Below, in pieces: positions 53,379-63,200 of a stretch of DNA of 64,000 bases. Below the pieces are notes generated by a model that searched no databases, was not told where the DNA came from, and was given only the letters and a program-made list of their open reading frames with translations. Each line of letters opens with the position of its first letter. Position 1 is the stretch's first letter. The translations under genes and the position numbers were made by a program. This DNA is from Microbacterium galbinum (lineage in GTDB: Bacteria > Actinomycetota > Actinomycetes > Actinomycetales > Microbacteriaceae), in NCBI RefSeq assembly GCF_023101185.1, contig NZ_CP078077.1, positions 558,001-622,000 on the forward strand, written 5' to 3'.

Positions 53379-55202
53379 TCATCGCTTCGACTTGCGATAC
53401 CCGGCCTTCACTGCCGCAGCCTCGGTCCGGAAGCACTCCTCGGGCTTCGTCTTCGAGTAGTAGGCGCCGGATGGCACGTGATAGATGTGCGAGCTGGCGT
53501 TGCCCTTGATCGGCGCCCACGACGGGCAGTCCCACGACGAGACGGGTGTGGTCCGGTTCGGGTACGTCACCGCAGCGGATGCCGTGGACGTCCGCTGCGC
53601 CGTGACGTAGCCGCTCTTCGCTCCGGTCACCCGTACCGTGACGCGCTTGCCGACCATGCCCGCCGTCACGGAGAGCGTGGAGCCCGTCGCGTTCGCGATG
53701 GCCTTCCCGTCGAGGTACCACGCGTAGGCGATGCGGGTGCCGGCGGTCCAGGCACCGGCGGCGGCGGTGAGGCGGTTTCCCACGACGGCGGAGCCGCTCA
53801 GTGTCGGCGTCGGGGCCGCGAGAACCGCGAGCACGGCGGACGTCGGGACGGAACGCTTCGCCGCTGTAGCGAACCCGGCCTTCGTGCCGGTCACGACGAC
53901 CGTGATGGTCTTGCCCGCTGCTGTCGCCGGAATCTTGAAGGCCGTCATCGTCGCCTTCGGCACCGCGACCCCACTGACGTACCACTGGTACGTCAGCTTC
54001 GCTCCCGCCGTCCAGGTGCCGGCCGCCGCGGTGAGCGTCTGCCCGACGATCGCCGAACCCGAGACCTTGGGCACGGGAGCCGTCATCGGCTGGACGACGG
54101 CGGATGTCGCCACCGATGTCCGCGTCGTCACGAGATACGTGGCCTTGCGTCCCACGACCTGCACCGAGATCTTCTTGCCGACCAGCGACGCGGGGACGAC
54201 GAAGGTCGCCGCGGTGGCCTTCGAGATCGCGACTCCGTTCGCCAGCCACTGATACGTGAGCGCGGCCCCGGACGTCCACGACCCGGTCGATGCGCTGAGC
54301 TTCTGCCCGACCGTCGGGGATCCGGTGATCGTCGGCGTCGCAGCCTCCATCAGACGCAGACTCTCGAGCTTCGCAGTGATCCCCGTACGGACGGTCGCTG
54401 CTCCCAGAACGATGCGTTCCGCCTGGGCGAATCCCGGTGCGTCGTTCCACCATTCGGACGACGCCCCCGTCACCGCCGACACGAACGCGACACGGTAATC
54501 CCCCGCCGGCAGCCCGCCGACGGCGAACGTGCCGGTGTCGGAGACGTAGTCCGCCGAGGTCGCAACTGTGCCCGTCCCGGAACCGGGGTAGACGGCCACG
54601 GCGATGCGCCTCCCCCGCAGATCGACACCGGCGGGGACCGTCACCGATCCCGAGACGAGCGCCGACGCGGTGAGAGCCACGTCGTACGCCAGACCCGCCG
54701 AGTCCACGACGACGGTCGCAGCGCCGTCCGGAGTCGTCGAGTCGACACCCCAGCGGTCGAAAACCGCACGTCCCCGCGAGACGACGGCGAGCAGGACCTC
54801 GCCCACGGGCACCTGCAGGGAATAGCTCCCCGTGTCACCGACCGGGGCCGCCGCGAGCGGTGAGGCCACGTCGGATCCCGGCGAGTACGCGACGACGTAC
54901 GTGCTCCCACTCGCCAGGGCGACGGCTGCGGGGAACGTCACCGTCCCGGCGACGACGCCCGTCTCGGGAACACCCTCGACGGGTTCCGTCGGCTGAGCCG
55001 CGCGCTCGGCCGCGGCGATGGCCGCCCGCGGGAGACGATCCGCGAAGGAGGCGAACGCCGGCTCGGTCGCGGCCACCGTCGCTCCTGCGATCTGGGCCGA
55101 AGCTGCGGGCGTTGCCACCGCGATCAGCATCGACGCCAGCATGACAGCGGCGACCGTGACAGCAACGGATCGACCGAAGCGCGGGCGCAGGGGGATCGCC
55201 AT
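53379..55202 (-). CDS. Secreted Ig-like repeat protein with C-terminal sunset domain
   Basis: 607 residues. A signal peptide (VAVTVAAVMLASMLIAVATPAASA) is followed by two carboxypeptidase-regulatory-like beta modules, then three repeats of about 85 residues that each begin PTxTGSxxVGxxL-like text and carry YQWLANG, YQWYVSG or YAWYLDG. The C-terminus (SWAPIKGNASSHIYHVP then PEECFRTEAAAVKAGYR) is a sunset-type domain, often found on extracellular nucleases. No nuclease domain is present. ATG 55202 has GAGAGG six bases upstream, better than ATG 55208. Role: surface or secreted binding protein, inferred. Confidence 0.88.
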   Translation of the reverse strand: MAIPLRPRFGRSVAVTVAAVMLASMLIAVATPAASAQIAGATVAATEPAFASFADRLPRAAIAAAERAAQPTEPVEGVPETGVVAGTVTFPAAVALASGSTYVVAYSPGSDVASPLAAAPVGDTGSYSLQVPVGEVLLAVVSRGRAVFDRWGVDSTTPDGAATVVVDSAGLAYDVALTASALVSGSVTVPAGVDLRGRRIAVAVYPGSGTGTVATSADYVSDTGTFAVGGLPAGDYRVAFVSAVTGASSEWWNDAPGFAQAERIVLGAATVRTGITAKLESLRLMEAATPTITGSPTVGQKLSASTGSWTSGAALTYQWLANGVAISKATAATFVVPASLVGKKISVQVVGRKATYLVTTRTSVATSAVVQPMTAPVPKVSGSAIVGQTLTAAAGTWTAGAKLTYQWYVSGVAVPKATMTAFKIPATAAGKTITVVVTGTKAGFATAAKRSVPTSAVLAVLAAPTPTLSGSAVVGNRLTAAAGAWTAGTRIAYAWYLDGKAIANATGSTLSVTAGMVGKRVTVRVTGAKSGYVTAQRTSTASAAVTYPNRTTPVSSWDCPSWAPIKGNASSHIYHVPSGAYYSKTKPEECFRTEAAAVKAGYRKSKR

Positions 55203-55340
55203 GGGCATCCTCTCGGAGGGACGGGACGCGATCGAGTATCACGCCGAACACGGCTCTCTCGGAGCAGATCGCCTATGACATAGATACACCGGCAGAGGCC
55301 TCGAAGGCCATATGCAGAATGCGATGTGCCGCCGGCGCGC

Positions 55341-55952
55341 TCAGCGCAGCAGGCCGAGGCTCGCGAGCGCCTGCCGGATGAGCGTGCCGCGGCCGCCCTC
55401 CATCTCCGACCAGACCGCGTCGGAACCCGCGGCCTCGGGCGAGAACCAGGTGACCTCGAGGGCATCCTGACGGGGCTCGCAGGTGCCGGTGACCGGCACC
55501 ACGAAGGCGAGCGACACGGCGTGCTGCCGGTCGTCGTGGTAGGCGCTCACGCCGGGGATCGGGAAGTACTCGGCCACCGTGAACGGCAGGGGCTGGGGCG
55601 GGAGCAGCGGGAACGCCATCGGACCGAGGTCGTTCTCGACGTGGCGGAACAGCGCGTCGCGGATGGTCTCGCCGAAGCGCACGCGGCCCGAGACGATCGT
55701 GCGCGTCATCTCACCCAGGGGCGTCGAGCGGAGCAGGATGCCGATCTCGCTCACCTGGCCGGATCCGTCGGTACGCACCGGGATCGCCTCGACGTAGAGC
55801 ATCGGCAGGTGCCGGCGCGCCTCCTCGAGCTCGACGTCGCTCAGCCACCCGGGGTTCGCGTCGGGCGCAGGGGGCTGGGGTGCACCGTCGCCGAAGCCGC
55901 CGAGGCCGTCGTCGTCGGGCTCGGGGTCGGGATCAGGTGTGCGCACCGCCAT
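55341..55952 (-). CDS. NUDIX hydrolase family protein (DUF4916-like)
   Basis: 203 residues. A Pro/Asp-rich N-terminal arm of about 35 residues precedes a NUDIX-like fold (PMLYVEAIPVRTDGSGQVSEIGILLRS then GRVRFGETIRDALFRHVENDLG). The loop has GE and E residues but not the full canonical GX5EX7REUXEEXGU box, as in DUF4916-type proteins, so catalysis is uncertain. AAAGGACAC precedes the ATG; TAGAAA also lies six bases away. Confidence 0.8.
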   Translation of the reverse strand: MAVRTPDPDPEPDDDGLGGFGDGAPQPPAPDANPGWLSDVELEEARRHLPMLYVEAIPVRTDGSGQVSEIGILLRSTPLGEMTRTIVSGRVRFGETIRDALFRHVENDLGPMAFPLLPPQPLPFTVAEYFPIPGVSAYHDDRQHAVSLAFVVPVTGTCEPRQDALEVTWFSPEAAGSDAVWSEMEGGRGTLIRQALASLGLLR

Positions 55953-56044
55953 GTGTCCTTTCTACCAGCAGCATCCGACTTCCCCTATGGCCATGCCGTG
56001 CCGGGGCCGGGCCGGTGTCGGCGACCCCTGGCAGGATGGACGGC

Positions 56045-56701
56045 ATGAGCGAGGAGCTGACGATCGACGACGCCGCGACCCGGTGGGTGCCGGGCGACCG
56101 CACGGGCAAGCCGCTGCTGGTGCTGCTGCACGGCTACGGCGCCGACGAGCACGACCTCATCGGCCTGGCCCCGTATCTGCCCGCGGACATCGCCGTGGCA
56201 TCCGTCGCTGCCCCCCTCGCCCCTCCGTTCCCGATGCCGGGCCGGTCCTGGTACCCCATCGAGGGTCTGAACGGTCGTCGGCCCGAAGACGTCACGGTCG
56301 CCGCCCGCGCGTTCCTCCGCTGGCTCGACGTCGCCGCCGGCGACGCGTCGTCGGTGGCACTCCTCGGCTTCTCGCAGGGCGCGGCCGTCGCCCTCCAGAC
56401 GCTGCGCCTCGCCCCTGAACGGCTCGGCGCGGTCGTCGCCCTGAGCGGCTACGCCACCCCGGGCGACCTGCCCGGCGACGAGGCCCTGCGCGAGCTGCGT
56501 CCGTCGGTGTTCTGGGGCCGCGGATCGGCCGACGACGTGATCCCCGAGGCGCTCATCACGCACACCTCGCTGTGGCTCCCCGACCACTCCACGCTCTCCG
56601 GCAGGGTCTACACCGGGCTCACGCACAGCATCTCCGAGGAGGAGCTCGGCGACGTGCACCAGTTCCTCGCGCTCTGGCTCGAGGGCATCGCCGGCGAGTG
56701 A
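56045..56701 (+). CDS. Phospholipase/carboxylesterase family hydrolase
   Basis: 218 residues of the small esterase group. The oxyanion site is LVLLHGYGADEHDLIGLAPYL, the nucleophile elbow GFSQGAAVAL, the acid lies in GSADDVIPE and the histidine in GLTHSISEEE. Cytoplasmic. The substrate is unknown, probably acyl esters. ATG 56045 is preceded by AGGATGGACGGC; an in-frame ATG at 56036 is also possible. A 13-bp tandem repeat starts right after the stop. Confidence 0.88.
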   Translation: MSEELTIDDAATRWVPGDRTGKPLLVLLHGYGADEHDLIGLAPYLPADIAVASVAAPLAPPFPMPGRSWYPIEGLNGRRPEDVTVAARAFLRWLDVAAGDASSVALLGFSQGAAVALQTLRLAPERLGAVVALSGYATPGDLPGDEALRELRPSVFWGRGSADDVIPEALITHTSLWLPDHSTLSGRVYTGLTHSISEEELGDVHQFLALWLEGIAGE

Positions 56702-56704
56702 CCC

Positions 56705-56753
56705 GCGCGGCGCTCGGGCGCGGCGCTCCGGCGCGACGCTCCGGCGCGACACG
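56705..56753. repeat. 13-bp tandem repeat after the esterase gene
   Basis: GCGCGRCGCTCSG is repeated at 56705, 56718 and 56731 with a partial fourth copy at 56744, an exact period of 13. It lies between the esterase stop and the -35 of the ABC-F promoter. Confidence 0.65.
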
Positions 56754-56759
56754 CCCGGG

Positions 56760-56983
56760 TTGCACGACGGCATCCGCCGGGGGTATCGTCGTCACGTCCT
56801 GTCCGCCGTGTCTGGAAGTCCTTTGATCTGATCCGTCGCCTCCGCGCTCCTCTTTCCGCGCGCTGACCCGACGATCGCCGACTCCACCCGGCCGCTCTCC
56901 TCCCGCCTTCGACGGCGCCGCGCAGGAGACCCGCCGTGCAGGCCCGGTGTCAGTGCACCCTCGCACTCGACAGGAGACACACC
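56760..56983 (+). promoter_or_regulatory. Promoter and long leader of the ABC-F gene
   Basis: TTGCAC (56760-56765), an 18-bp spacer and TATCGT (56784-56789) form a promoter, followed by about 190 nt of leader. Near the end are two similar ribosome-binding modules, CAGGAGACCCGCC-GTG (GTG 56936) and CAGGAGACACACC-GTG (GTG 56984), in the same frame. GTGTC/GACAC and AGTGC/GCACT can pair around the second one and bury its Shine-Dalgarno. Confidence 0.45.
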
Positions 56984-58585
56984 GTGTCAACCCCCACCCT
57001 TCACGCATCGGTCACGCTCGACCGCCTCACCTTCGCCTGGCCCGACGGCTCCACCGCCCTCGATTCCGTGTCGGGCGCCTTCGGCGCGGGTCGCACCGGC
57101 CTCGTCGGCCGCAACGGCGCCGGAAAGTCCACCCTGCTCCGCCTCATCGCCGGCGAACTCGACCCGACGGCGGGCACGGTGACCACCACCGGTGACGTCG
57201 CGTACCTGCCGCAGCAGCTCACGCTCGACGTCGAACGACGCGTCGCCGACCTGCTCGGGGTCGCGGCGGCACTCGACGCCGTCCGCGCGATCTCGGCGGG
57301 CGACGTCGACCCCGCCCACTTCGACGCGGTCGGCGACGACTGGGACATCGAGGCGCGAGCCGCGGCATCCCTCGCCGAGGCCGGACTCTCGCCCGAGTTC
57401 CTCGACCGCCGCGTCGGGGAGCTCTCGGGCGGTGAGGCGGTGCTCGTGGCGATCGCCGGCATCCGTCTGCGGCGCGCCCCGATCACGCTGCTCGACGAAC
57501 CCACCAACAACCTCGACCGCGACGCCCGTGCGAAGCTCGCCGCGATGGTGACGTCGTGGAAGGGCACGCTCATCGTCGTCAGTCATGACGTCTCGCTGCT
57601 CGACAGGATGGACGACACCGCCGAACTGTTCGGCCGCACCCTGAGCGTGTTCGGCGGACCGTACTCCGAATGGCGCGCGTGGCTGGACGCCGAGCAGGAT
57701 GCCGCGCGACAGGCCGAGCGCGATGCCGCCCAGGTCGTGCGCAAGGAGAAGCGCCAGCGCATCGAGGCGGAGACCAAGCTCGCGCACCGTGCGCGCACGG
57801 CCCGCAAGGCCGAGATCGAGAAGCGCGTGCCGAAGATCATCGCGCACGGCCGGAAGATGGCCGCGGAGGTGTCGGCCGGCAAGCTGCGCACCGAGGTCGG
57901 GGCGAAGGAGGATGCCGCGCGCGCCGCCCTCGATGAGGCGGGGCGCCGCGTGCGCGCCGAGGCGTCGATGAAGATCGAGCTTCCCGACCCGCAGGTCTCG
58001 CGCAGCCGCCGCATCGCCACGATCGCCGATGCGGAGAGGTCGTGGGTCGTGCAGGGCCCCGAGCGGGTCGCGCTGATCGGGCGCAACGGTGCGGGCAAGA
58101 CGACCCTGCTGGAGCGCCTGGTCGCCGGGGCCGCGCCGGAGGACGGACGGGCGGTCGCCGCCGCGCACGTCGATCACATCGGCTACCTGCCGCAACGGGT
58201 CGACGGCCTCGACGGGACGCTCACCGTGTTCGAGAACATCGCCGCGGCCGCCCCGCACGTGCCCGAGAAGGAGTTGCGCAATCGGCTCGCACGCTTCCTC
58301 ATCCGCGGCGCGACGGCCGACCGGCCGGTGGGGGCCCTGTCGGGAGGCGAGCGCTTCCGCGTCGCGCTGGCGACGCTGCTGCTGGCGGATCCCGCGCCGC
58401 AGCTCGTGGTGCTCGACGAGCCGACGAACAACCTCGACCTCGACACGGTCGACCAGCTCGTCGACGCGCTGACGGCGTACCGCGGCGCCGTGCTGGTCGT
58501 GAGCCACGACGACGCCTTCCTTTCCCGTCTCGCTCTCGACCTCACTCTCGAGATCGACGGCGAGGGGATGCTGCAGGAGGTGTGA
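56984..58585 (+). CDS. ABC-F family ATP-binding protein
   Basis: 533 residues with two ABC ATPase domains and no membrane part. Domain 1 has GRNGAGKSTLLRL, LSGGEAVLVAIAG and LLDEPTNNLD; domain 2 has GRNGAGKTTLLERL, LSGGERFRVALATLLL and LDEPTNNLD. A charged linker (about 235-345, rich in Arg, Lys, Glu) lies between. This is the ABC-F plan of translation factors, some of which protect ribosomes from antibiotics. GTG 56984 is the likely start; GTG 56936 would add 16 residues. The long leader is typical of regulated ABC-F genes. Confidence 0.93.
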   Translation: MSTPTLHASVTLDRLTFAWPDGSTALDSVSGAFGAGRTGLVGRNGAGKSTLLRLIAGELDPTAGTVTTTGDVAYLPQQLTLDVERRVADLLGVAAALDAVRAISAGDVDPAHFDAVGDDWDIEARAAASLAEAGLSPEFLDRRVGELSGGEAVLVAIAGIRLRRAPITLLDEPTNNLDRDARAKLAAMVTSWKGTLIVVSHDVSLLDRMDDTAELFGRTLSVFGGPYSEWRAWLDAEQDAARQAERDAAQVVRKEKRQRIEAETKLAHRARTARKAEIEKRVPKIIAHGRKMAAEVSAGKLRTEVGAKEDAARAALDEAGRRVRAEASMKIELPDPQVSRSRRIATIADAERSWVVQGPERVALIGRNGAGKTTLLERLVAGAAPEDGRAVAAAHVDHIGYLPQRVDGLDGTLTVFENIAAAAPHVPEKELRNRLARFLIRGATADRPVGALSGGERFRVALATLLLADPAPQLVVLDEPTNNLDLDTVDQLVDALTAYRGAVLVVSHDDAFLSRLALDLTLEIDGEGMLQEV

Positions 58586-58600
58586 GCGGCCGGAGCGCGC

Positions 58601-59680
58601 TCACTCGAAGGTCACGACGAGCGCGCTCCCGCTGACCTCGACCGAGCCGCTCGTCGACAGCTCGCCCTCGAAGGTCACCGGCTCCGCGGCATCCGCGGGG
58701 GCGTAGACGGCCCGGACGGCTCCTCCCCGTGCGACGAACATCTCGCCGTCGAGCAGCAACTCGACGGTCGGGTACGTGTCGACGGTCCATTCGACCTCGA
58801 CGGTGCGGGCGTCCAGCGGCGCGCTCAACGGGCATCCGTCGACCCGCCAGGTGGTCTGCGTGGCGCACTCGTCGAGATGCCCGTCGACTTGGCGCTGCAC
58901 CTCCTCCGAGAAGTTCGCGTTCGGGACGACGGCGACCTTCCGCGCTCCGTCCGGTGCGCCGGTGATGACGAGTTCGTCGATATCCGTCTGGTAGAACGTG
59001 TCATCGATCGCCGCGACCGGGTACACCGCCGGGTGCAGCGCGAGCGGCAGGACCTCGCCCGAATCGACCGTCGGCGTCTCGACACCGCCGAGGAGGAACG
59101 CCGGGTCCCCCTCGGTGACGATGAAGCGGTCGGTCAGCGCAGTCCTGACCTGCCACTGCCCCGACTCCTCGTCGCGGGCGAGCGAGAGGGTCGTGTCGTG
59201 CCGCTCTCCCGCCAGGGCGAAGGACACGTCCACGCTCGTGACGCTCGCGGCGTCATCGGCGTCTGCGGGGGCATCGACGACGACGTCCCGAATCCGTTCG
59301 GTCGCGGCGCCGAGCACCTCGTCGGTCAGCATCGACGGGTCGTCCAGCTTCTCGATCTCCTGCGGCCGGGGTGCCACGAGAGCCGCGGCCGCGGTGGCGT
59401 CGCCGTCGGCGATGTGCTGGAGGTATCGCTCGGCGACCTCACCGGCGCTCGGCCCGCGATTCGCACCGTTCACCGCCACCAGGACACCGGCGATCACCGC
59501 CGCGAGGACCGCGGCTCCGACGAACACCCATAGGAGGATCCACGCACCCGCGCGGGTACGGCGCGGCGGGCCGGGGTGCGCGGTGTGCGCGCCGGGATGA
59601 GGCGGCGATGGATGCTGCGGCGTGGAGTTCTGCGGCGCCGGAACGCCGTGGGCAGGCTGCGGTGCATGCGGATCGGTCAT
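58601..59680 (-). CDS. Membrane-anchored protein with large extracytoplasmic domain
   Basis: 359 residues. A Pro/His-rich cytoplasmic arm (about 45 residues: PHAPQPAHGVPAPQNSTPQ) leads to one membrane span (AWILLWVFVGAAVLAAVIAGVLVAV), then a 290-residue outside domain with two cysteines (DECATQT, VDGCPLS) and an SAGEVAERYLQHIADGDATAA segment like NTF2/lumazine-type folds. Family not recognised. GGGGGAG precedes ATG 59680; the ATG at 59704 has no such site. Probably envelope-associated. Confidence 0.8.
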   Translation of the reverse strand: MTDPHAPQPAHGVPAPQNSTPQHPSPPHPGAHTAHPGPPRRTRAGAWILLWVFVGAAVLAAVIAGVLVAVNGANRGPSAGEVAERYLQHIADGDATAAAALVAPRPQEIEKLDDPSMLTDEVLGAATERIRDVVVDAPADADDAASVTSVDVSFALAGERHDTTLSLARDEESGQWQVRTALTDRFIVTEGDPAFLLGGVETPTVDSGEVLPLALHPAVYPVAAIDDTFYQTDIDELVITGAPDGARKVAVVPNANFSEEVQRQVDGHLDECATQTTWRVDGCPLSAPLDARTVEVEWTVDTYPTVELLLDGEMFVARGGAVRAVYAPADAAEPVTFEGELSTSGSVEVSGSALVVTFE

Positions 59681-59724
59681 CGTCTCCCCCTGGTCGATCT
59701 GCACCCACCGTATCGGTCATGCCG

Positions 59725-60132
59725 TCAGGGCCGCCTGCTCCGCATCGCCCGCATGTGGGAGATCTCGGGGTCGGCGGCGTGGAGCGCATAGTCGTCGGAT
59801 TCGCGCGCGACGAGGGCGACACGGCCCTGAGCGTCGTGGTGAAGGCCCCAGCCATAGCGCTTGCCGAGCGGCGAGGAACGCAGGCAGGGGCGCCCGACGG
59901 AGAAGAACAGGGCACGCTCGACGGCGTCGTCGACGGCGATTCCCGCTCGCAGGGCGAACGTCTCGAATACGACGTCGTCCGACGTGCGGCCGTACGGATG
60001 CTCGGCGATCAGCCGGTAGTGCAGGGCGGCGATGGTGGGTTTCTCGCTCGCGGGCGGCTCGACCGCGTGATCGGTCGGGCAGTCCTCGGCGACCTCGATG
60101 AACGCGTCGCGGTAGTTCGTGGTGTGCGCCAT
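59725..60132 (-). CDS. DUF6157 family protein
   Basis: 135 residues, soluble. The sequence MAHTTNYRDAFIEVAEDCPT then KPTIAALHYRLIAEHPYGRTSDDVVF and GLHHDAQGRVALVA matches the small DUF6157 family of unknown function. The frame is open further upstream, but the family N-terminus is at ATG 60132; CATGCT lies six bases before it, a weak leaderless signal. It is divergent from lhr. Confidence 0.82.
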   Translation of the reverse strand: MAHTTNYRDAFIEVAEDCPTDHAVEPPASEKPTIAALHYRLIAEHPYGRTSDDVVFETFALRAGIAVDDAVERALFFSVGRPCLRSSPLGKRYGWGLHHDAQGRVALVARESDDYALHAADPEISHMRAMRSRRP

Positions 60133-60201
60133 GGATACAGCATGCGCCCCGCCTCCGACAACCGTCGAGCCCATGTCGGTGGCCCGGGCCAAGATGGACG
60201 T

Positions 60202-63200
60202 ATGAGTGACGTGCTCGAGCGCTTCACCCCACCCACGCAGGCTTGGTTCCGGGGTGCGTTCCCCGCGCCCACTCCCGCGCAGGCGGGTGCGTGGGACGCG
60301 ATCTCGGCGGGCAAACACGCCCTCGTGGTCGCGCCCACGGGCTCGGGCAAGACGCTCTCGGCGTTCCTCTGGGCGATCGACAGCGTCTTCCGCGAGCGCA
60401 TGGCCGAAGCGGATGCACCCGCGAAGAAGAAGGACGACGCCTCGCGTACGCGCATCCTGTACATCTCGCCGCTCAAGGCGCTGGGCGTCGACGTCGAGCG
60501 CAATCTGCGCTCCCCGCTCGTCGGCATCGGGCAGTCGGCCCGGCGACTCGGGGCTCCGTCGCCGACGGTGACGGTCGGTGTCCGCTCGGGCGACACCACC
60601 TCAAGCGACCGGCGCAAGCTGGTCTCCGATCCGCCCGACATCCTCATCACCACGCCCGAATCGCTCTACCTCATGCTCACGAGCCGCGCGGGCGAGACGC
60701 TGCGCGGCGTGCACACCGTCATCATCGACGAGGTGCACGCGGTCGCCGCCACCAAGCGCGGCGCCCACCTGGCGGTGAGCCTCGAACGCCTCGACGCGCT
60801 GCGGTCGTCGTACGGTGCCGAGGCCCCGGCGCAGCGCATCGGCCTCTCGGCGACCGTGCGCCCGATCGACGAGGTCGCCCGCTTCCTCGGCGGTTCCGCG
60901 CCCGTCGAGATCGTGGCGCCCCGGGCATCGAAGACCTTCGAGCTGGGCGTCGTCGTGCCGATGGACGACATGACGAATCCGCCGCCGCCTCCGGGCAGCG
61001 GTGCCGACTCCCCGACAGCGGATGCCGAGTACACCGAGGTGACGGGATCGGTCTGGCCGCACGTCGAGGAGGCGATCGTCGATCGCATCCTGCAGAACAA
61101 CTCGACGATCGTGTTCGCGAACTCGCGCCGCCTCGCCGAGCGCCTGACCGGCCGATTGAACGAGATCTACTCCGAGCGCACCGGTGTCGAGCTGCCCGAC
61201 CAGACGGTCCCCGCCCAGATGATGGCGCAGGCGGGGGCCACCGCGGGCGCCGATCCCGTGCTGGCCAAGGCGCACCACGGCTCGGTCTCGAAGGAGCAGC
61301 GCGCTCTCGTCGAGGAGGAGCTCAAGTCGGGCGTGCTACGCTGCGTCGTCGCGACGAGCAGCCTCGAACTCGGCATCGACATGGGCGCCGTCGACCTCGT
61401 CATCCAGGTCGAGGCTCCGCCGTCGGCGGCATCGGGCCTCCAGCGCGTCGGCCGGGCCGGGCACCAGGTCGGCGAGATCAGCCGCGCGGCGCTGTTCCCG
61501 AAGCACCGGGGTGACGTGCTGCACACCGCGATCGTGACCGAGCGGATGCTGGCGGGCAAGATCGAGGCCATCCAGGTGCCCCGCAACCCGCTCGACATCC
61601 TCGCCCAGCAGACCGTGGCGGCGAGCGCGCTGGGAGCGATCAGCGTCGAGGAGTGGTTCGACACGGTGCGCCGCTCGGCGCCGTTCCAGTCGCTCCCGCG
61701 GTCGGCGTACGAGGCGACGCTCGATCTGCTCGCCGGGCGCTTCCCGTCCGACGAGTTCGCCGAGCTGCGCCCGCGCCTGGTCTGGGATCGCGACGCCGGC
61801 ACGCTCACGGGCCGTCCGGGCGCGCAGCGCATCGCGGTCACGAGCGGCGGCACGATCCCCGACCGCGGGCTGTTCGGGGTGTTCGTGGCGGGCGAGTCGA
61901 CGGGCGCCCGGGTCGGCGAGCTCGACGAGGAGATGGTCTACGAATCACGCGTGGGCGATGTGTTCACGCTCGGCACGACCAGCTGGCGGATCGCCGAGAT
62001 CACGCACGACCGCGTGAACGTGATCCCCGCGTACGGCCAGCCCGGCAAGGTGCCGTTCTGGCACGGCGACGGCATCGGGCGACCGTTCGAACTGGGCGAG
62101 GCCCTCGGCGCGTTCTCGCGCGAGGTGTCGGCGGCAACGCCCGAGAAGGCGGCGCAGCGCCTCATCGACGCCGGGCTCGACGAGCAGGCCCGCGCGAATC
62201 TGCTCGCCCACCTCAGCGAGCAGCGCGAGGCCACGGGCACCCTCCCGACCGATCGCACGCTCACGGTCGAGCGCGGCCGCGACGAGGTCGGCGACTGGCG
62301 CGTGATCCTGCACTCCCCCTACGGCATGAAGGTGCACGCACCGTGGGCGCTGGCGATCAACGCCCGGGTGCGCGAACGCCTGGGCGTCGAGGGGTCTGCG
62401 GTCGCGAGCGACGACGGCATCATCGTGCGCATCCCGGATGCCGAGGCCGAACCGCCCGGCGCCGAGCTGTTCGTCTTCGACCCCGACGAGATCGAGCACC
62501 TGGTGACCGAGGAGGTCGGAGGCTCGGCGCTCTTCGCCTCGCGCTTCCGCGAGTGCGCGGCCCGCGCGCTGCTCATGCCGCGCACCAACCCGAACCGCCG
62601 CACCCCGCTCTGGCAGCAGCGCCAGCGCTCGGCGCAGCTGCTCGAGGTCGCGCGCCGGCATCCGACGTTCCCGGTGATCCTCGAGACGCTCCGCGAAGTG
62701 CTGCAGGACGTGTACGACCTGCCCTCGCTGCGGCGGCTCGCGACCTCCATCGCCGACCGGCGCATCCGCCTCGTCGAGACGCAGCCCGCGCAGCCCTCGC
62801 CGTTCGCCCGCGACCTGCTCTTCGGCTACGTGGGCGCGTTCATGTACGAGGGCGACTCCCCGCTCGCCGAGCGCCGGGCCGCCGCGCTCTCGGTCGATCC
62901 CGCCCTGCTGGGCGAGCTGCTCGGCACCGTCGAGCTGCGCGAGCTGCTCGATCCCGAGGTCATCGCCCAGTTCGAACGCGAGGCGCAGCGCCTCGATCCC
63001 GAGCGCCGCGCGCGCGGGCTCGAGGGGACGGCCGATCTGCTGCGCCTGCTCGGTCCGCTCGACGCCGCCGAGGTCGCCGCGCGGCTCGCGCCGGAGGGCG
63101 ATCGCGACTCGGACGCCGATCGCGGACCGGAAGACGATCACGAACCGAACGAGGCCGTCGCCGCGGCCCACCTCGACGCGCTCGTGCAGGCCCGGCGCGC

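Noticed and set aside
56760..56789. WhiB7-type promoter for the ABC-F gene
   Set aside because: WhiB7-dependent promoters have an AT-rich stretch just upstream of the -35; here that position is a GC-rich tandem repeat.
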